Positions 51,405 through 53,631 of a stretch of 53,631 nucleotides of DNA are shown in pieces. The translations under genes and the position numbers were made by a program. The notes under the pieces were generated by a model. The model made no database searches. It saw nothing but the letters and a program-made list of their open reading frames with translations, and was not told the DNA's origin. Origin of the DNA: an uncultured Mucilaginibacter sp. (GTDB taxonomy: Bacteria > Bacteroidota > Bacteroidia > Sphingobacteriales > Sphingobacteriaceae); the NCBI RefSeq assembly GCF_946481715.1, contig NZ_CAMLOV010000017.1, positions 1 through 53,631 of the forward strand. The letters run 5' to 3'. Each line of letters opens with the position of its first letter. Position 1 is the stretch's first letter.

Positions 51405-53105
51405 TTATATCATCATCCTTACCGGTTCTTCCAGTAATGATTTTAGTGTTTGCAGGAATGCGGCTGCCAGGGCGCCATCTACCACACGGTGGTCGGCACT
51501 AAGGGTAACCTTCATCACGTTGCCCGGTACCACGGCACCATTCTTCACAACCGGAACTGCTTGTATACCGCTTACTGCCAGGATACATGCGTTTGGTGTG
51601 TTAATGATAGCGGTAAACTCGTCAACCCCAAACATACCAAGGTTTGATATGGTGAAGGTAGATCCTTCCATTTCGGCCGGTTGTAATTTTTTGCTTTTTG
51701 CTTTACCGGCAAACTCCTTCACCTCTTGCGAGATATGGCTAAGCGATTTACCATCGGCAAATTTTATAACCGGTACAAGCAGGCCTTCGTCTACCGCTAC
51801 GGCTACGCCAATATGCACATGCTCGTTGGTGCGGATCTTATCTCCCAGGAACGATGAGTTGATGGCCGGGTGTTGTTTCAGGGAAACAGCAACAGCTTTC
51901 ACTACAAAATCGTTAAAAGAAATCTTAACCGGGGCCACATCGTTCATTTTGGCACGCGCTGCTATCGCCTGGTCCATATCTATCGACATGGTAACGTAGA
52001 AGTGAGGGGCAGTGAACAAGCTCTCAGATAACCTGCGGCTGATGGCTTTACGCATTTGCGTAACGTTTCTTTCGCTGAATTTCTCTTCGCCTGTAAATGT
52101 TGGCAATACAACCGGTGCTTTTGCTGGCGCAGCAGCTTGCGGAGCGGCGGCCGGAGCAGCACTTTCAGCAGCTCGTGGTGCAGCAGGTTTAGCTGATGGT
52201 GTAAAGCTTTCTATATCTTTCTTAATAATGCGGCCGCCATCTGCGCTGCCTTTTACATCATTAAGGTTAATGCCTTTATCTTTTGCAATTTTACGTGCAA
52301 GCGGTGATGCTTTTACGCGGCTATCGTCTTCAGTAGAACCGGTTGCGGTAGCAGTTGGTGTTGCGTCAGAACTTGCAGCAGGTGCGGCTTCTTCTGCGGC
52401 CGGCGCAGCTTCGACAGCAGGCGCATCAGCACCACCATCTAATAACGGGGTGATATCTGTACCGGCTTTACCTACAATGGCTATAATGCCATTAACAGGG
52501 GCAGCTTCGCCTTCTTTTACACCTATATATAATAGTGTACCGGCTTCGTAACCCACAACTTCCATGGTAGCCTTATCGGTAGCCACATCAGCTAATGAAT
52601 CGTCTGCCTTTACGGTATCACCAACCTTAAAGTACCATTTTTCAATAGTGCCTTCGGTCATGGTATCGCTCAACAATGGCATGCGTATTACCGCAGCCGG
52701 GATGCTCGAAAGATCCACTTTTGGTTTTGCCTCAACAGGGGCAGCCGGTTTTTTATCTTCTGCTGGTGCAGGTTTTGCTTGTTCTTTTGCAGCAGGGGCA
52801 GCTTCGGGTGCCTTTTCTTCGGCAGCCGGTGCAGCGCCACCTTCAAGCAGTGCTTTATAATCTTCGCCTTCTTTACCCAATACTGCTATAATAGCATCAA
52901 CAGGCACAGCGCTACCCTCTTCAACGCCTACATAAAGCAAGGTGCCGTCCTGGTACGATTCAAAATCCATAGTGGCCTTATCGGTTTCTATCTCGGCTAA
53001 AACATCGCCCGATTTTACCGCATCGCCAACTTTTTTATGCCATTTAGCCAATACCCCTTCGGTCATGGTATCGCTCATTTTGGGCATTTTAACTACTTCA
53101 GCCAT
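51405..53105 (-). CDS. pdhC: Pyruvate dehydrogenase E2, dihydrolipoamide acetyltransferase
   Basis: 566 aa core of the pyruvate dehydrogenase complex; transfers acetyl groups to CoA. Two lipoyl domains (1-80 and 135-215) with lipoyl lysines K43 (ETDKATMD) and K178 (ATDKATME); Ala/Pro-rich linkers; an E3-binding domain near 268-308 (KASPLARKIAKDKGI); and the catalytic domain from about 335 with SADHRVVDG near the end (catalytic histidine). The gene follows E1-alpha by 33 bases on the same strand. A plus-strand ORF across the Ala-rich linkers is a shadow. Confidence 0.95.
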   Translation of the reverse strand: MAEVVKMPKMSDTMTEGVLAKWHKKVGDAVKSGDVLAEIETDKATMDFESYQDGTLLYVGVEEGSAVPVDAIIAVLGKEGEDYKALLEGGAAPAAEEKAPEAAPAAKEQAKPAPAEDKKPAAPVEAKPKVDLSSIPAAVIRMPLLSDTMTEGTIEKWYFKVGDTVKADDSLADVATDKATMEVVGYEAGTLLYIGVKEGEAAPVNGIIAIVGKAGTDITPLLDGGADAPAVEAAPAAEEAAPAASSDATPTATATGSTEDDSRVKASPLARKIAKDKGINLNDVKGSADGGRIIKKDIESFTPSAKPAAPRAAESAAPAAAPQAAAPAKAPVVLPTFTGEEKFSERNVTQMRKAISRRLSESLFTAPHFYVTMSIDMDQAIAARAKMNDVAPVKISFNDFVVKAVAVSLKQHPAINSSFLGDKIRTNEHVHIGVAVAVDEGLLVPVIKFADGKSLSHISQEVKEFAGKAKSKKLQPAEMEGSTFTISNLGMFGVDEFTAIINTPNACILAVSGIQAVPVVKNGAVVPGNVMKVTLSADHRVVDGALAAAFLQTLKSLLEEPVRMMI

Positions 53106-53138
53106 ATACTGTTTGTTGTTAATATTTAGGTATAATAA

Positions 53139-53631
53139 TTAGTCGCGGATGTAAGGGTAATCCTGTTGCACATAAACATCGGTATAAAGTTCCGATGCAT
53201 CAGGCCATGGCGACTCCTCAGCGAATTTCACCGCCTCATCTACCTGTGCTTTTATCTTGGCGTCAATTTCTTCAAACCATTGGTCGTTGGCGTAGCCTTC
53301 TTTTTGGATAGCAAGTTTTACCACTTCAATAGGGTCTTTTGCTTTATAGCTTTCCAGCTCTTCTTTGGTACGGTATTTCTGCGGGTCGCTCATCGAGTGC
53401 CCTTTGAAACGGTACGTACGCATTTCCAGGAAGGTTGGGCCTTCACCGCGGCGTGCGCGCTGCACTGCTTCGTCCATCGCGTTGTGTACTGCAACCGGGT
53501 CCATACCATCAACAGGCGATGAAGGGATGCCGTAAGGCAAGCCTAATTTGTAAATATCTGTTTGTATGGTAGTACGCTCTACAGATGTACCCATGGCGTA
53601 ACCGTTGTTTTCGCAAACAAAAATTACGGGG
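53139..53631 (-). CDS. pdhA: Pyruvate dehydrogenase E1 alpha subunit, 5' end beyond window
   Basis: 164 codons visible of the thiamine-diphosphate decarboxylase subunit; the gene continues past the right edge. The frame is open from the edge, and FVCENNGYAMGTS (about 53590-53627) is part of the TPP-binding region, so the ATG at 53594 is internal. Further on, EMRTYRFKGHSMSDP carries the phosphorylation-loop region. It is transcribed with the E2 gene. Confidence 0.93.
   Translation of the reverse strand, partial: PVIFVCENNGYAMGTSVERTTIQTDIYKLGLPYGIPSSPVDGMDPVAVHNAMDEAVQRARRGEGPTFLEMRTYRFKGHSMSDPQKYRTKEELESYKAKDPIEVVKLAIQKEGYANDQWFEEIDAKIKAQVDEAVKFAEESPWPDASELYTDVYVQQDYPYIRD

Noticed and set aside
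52012..52551. 179-aa Ala-rich ORF antisense to pdhC
   Set aside because: Mirror translation of the Ala/Pro-rich linkers of the E2 protein.

Overview
The window reads as chromosome of a member of the Bacteroidota, most likely a Sphingobacteriaceae/Mucilaginibacter-like soil bacterium (inference). The signs are TAnnTTTG promoter boxes, few Shine-Dalgarno sequences, Bacteroidota-typical families (DUF3127, DUF4197, DUF885, SMUG2, a sigma/anti-sigma pair with TonB-like C-terminus, GH26 and GH43 enzymes) and intergenic spaces filled with dispersed palindromic repeats. No rRNA, tRNA or CRISPR array was seen.

Layout. 1-5945: a GAF/4xPAS hybrid-type sensor kinase (cut by the left edge) downstream of glyA; a repeat-rich spacer; a Crp/Fnr-type regulator divergent from a DUF308 membrane protein, with two matching operators between them. 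6176-14334: a one-strand type I restriction-modification operon in the unusual order hsdR-hsdS-[RelA/SpoT-like enzyme]-[DGQHR/DndB-like protein]-hsdM. 14335-20145: repeats, two small genes (one Cdd1-like), GH26 mannanase, scpA, dxs. 20177-31658: M28 peptidase, small genes, an OmpR-type two-component pair divergent from a secreted protein, a GH43 arabinanase cassette bracketed by duplicated terminators, an SSB-like DUF3127 protein and an RNA methyltransferase. 31925-38492: XRE regulator, HD phosphohydrolase, porin, YceI, and a phosphate group (sensor kinase, DUF47/PhoU-like, Pit). 38493-43845: repeat-rich spacer, lipidated RidA, sigma/anti-sigma pair divergent from a chimeric VWA protein. 44060-46321: an operon with two tandem paralogous small proteins followed by SdpA-like and SdpB/HTTM-like membrane proteins. 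46326-49651: SMUG2 glycosylase, DUF885 peptidase, MtfA-like peptidase. 49858-51388: a retron (reverse transcriptase with NAxxH and ITG motifs, a small ORF and a candidate msr-msd RNA) bracketed by 48-bp direct repeats that are terminator copies. 51405-53631: pyruvate dehydrogenase E2 and E1-alpha (cut by the right edge).

The three most interesting loci are (1) the alarmone-synthetase-like gene plus DGQHR gene lodged inside a type I R-M operon, which looks like a guard toxin tied to restriction; (2) the duplicated peptide genes with SdpA/SdpB-like partners, a candidate undescribed secreted-peptide system whose conserved 5' element is kept at nucleotide but not at reading-frame level; and (3) the retron, whose flanking terminator repeats suggest how the cassette arrived. 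A parallel terminator duplication brackets the GH43 cassette. Identifications come from reading translated sequence and motifs; no database search was run.
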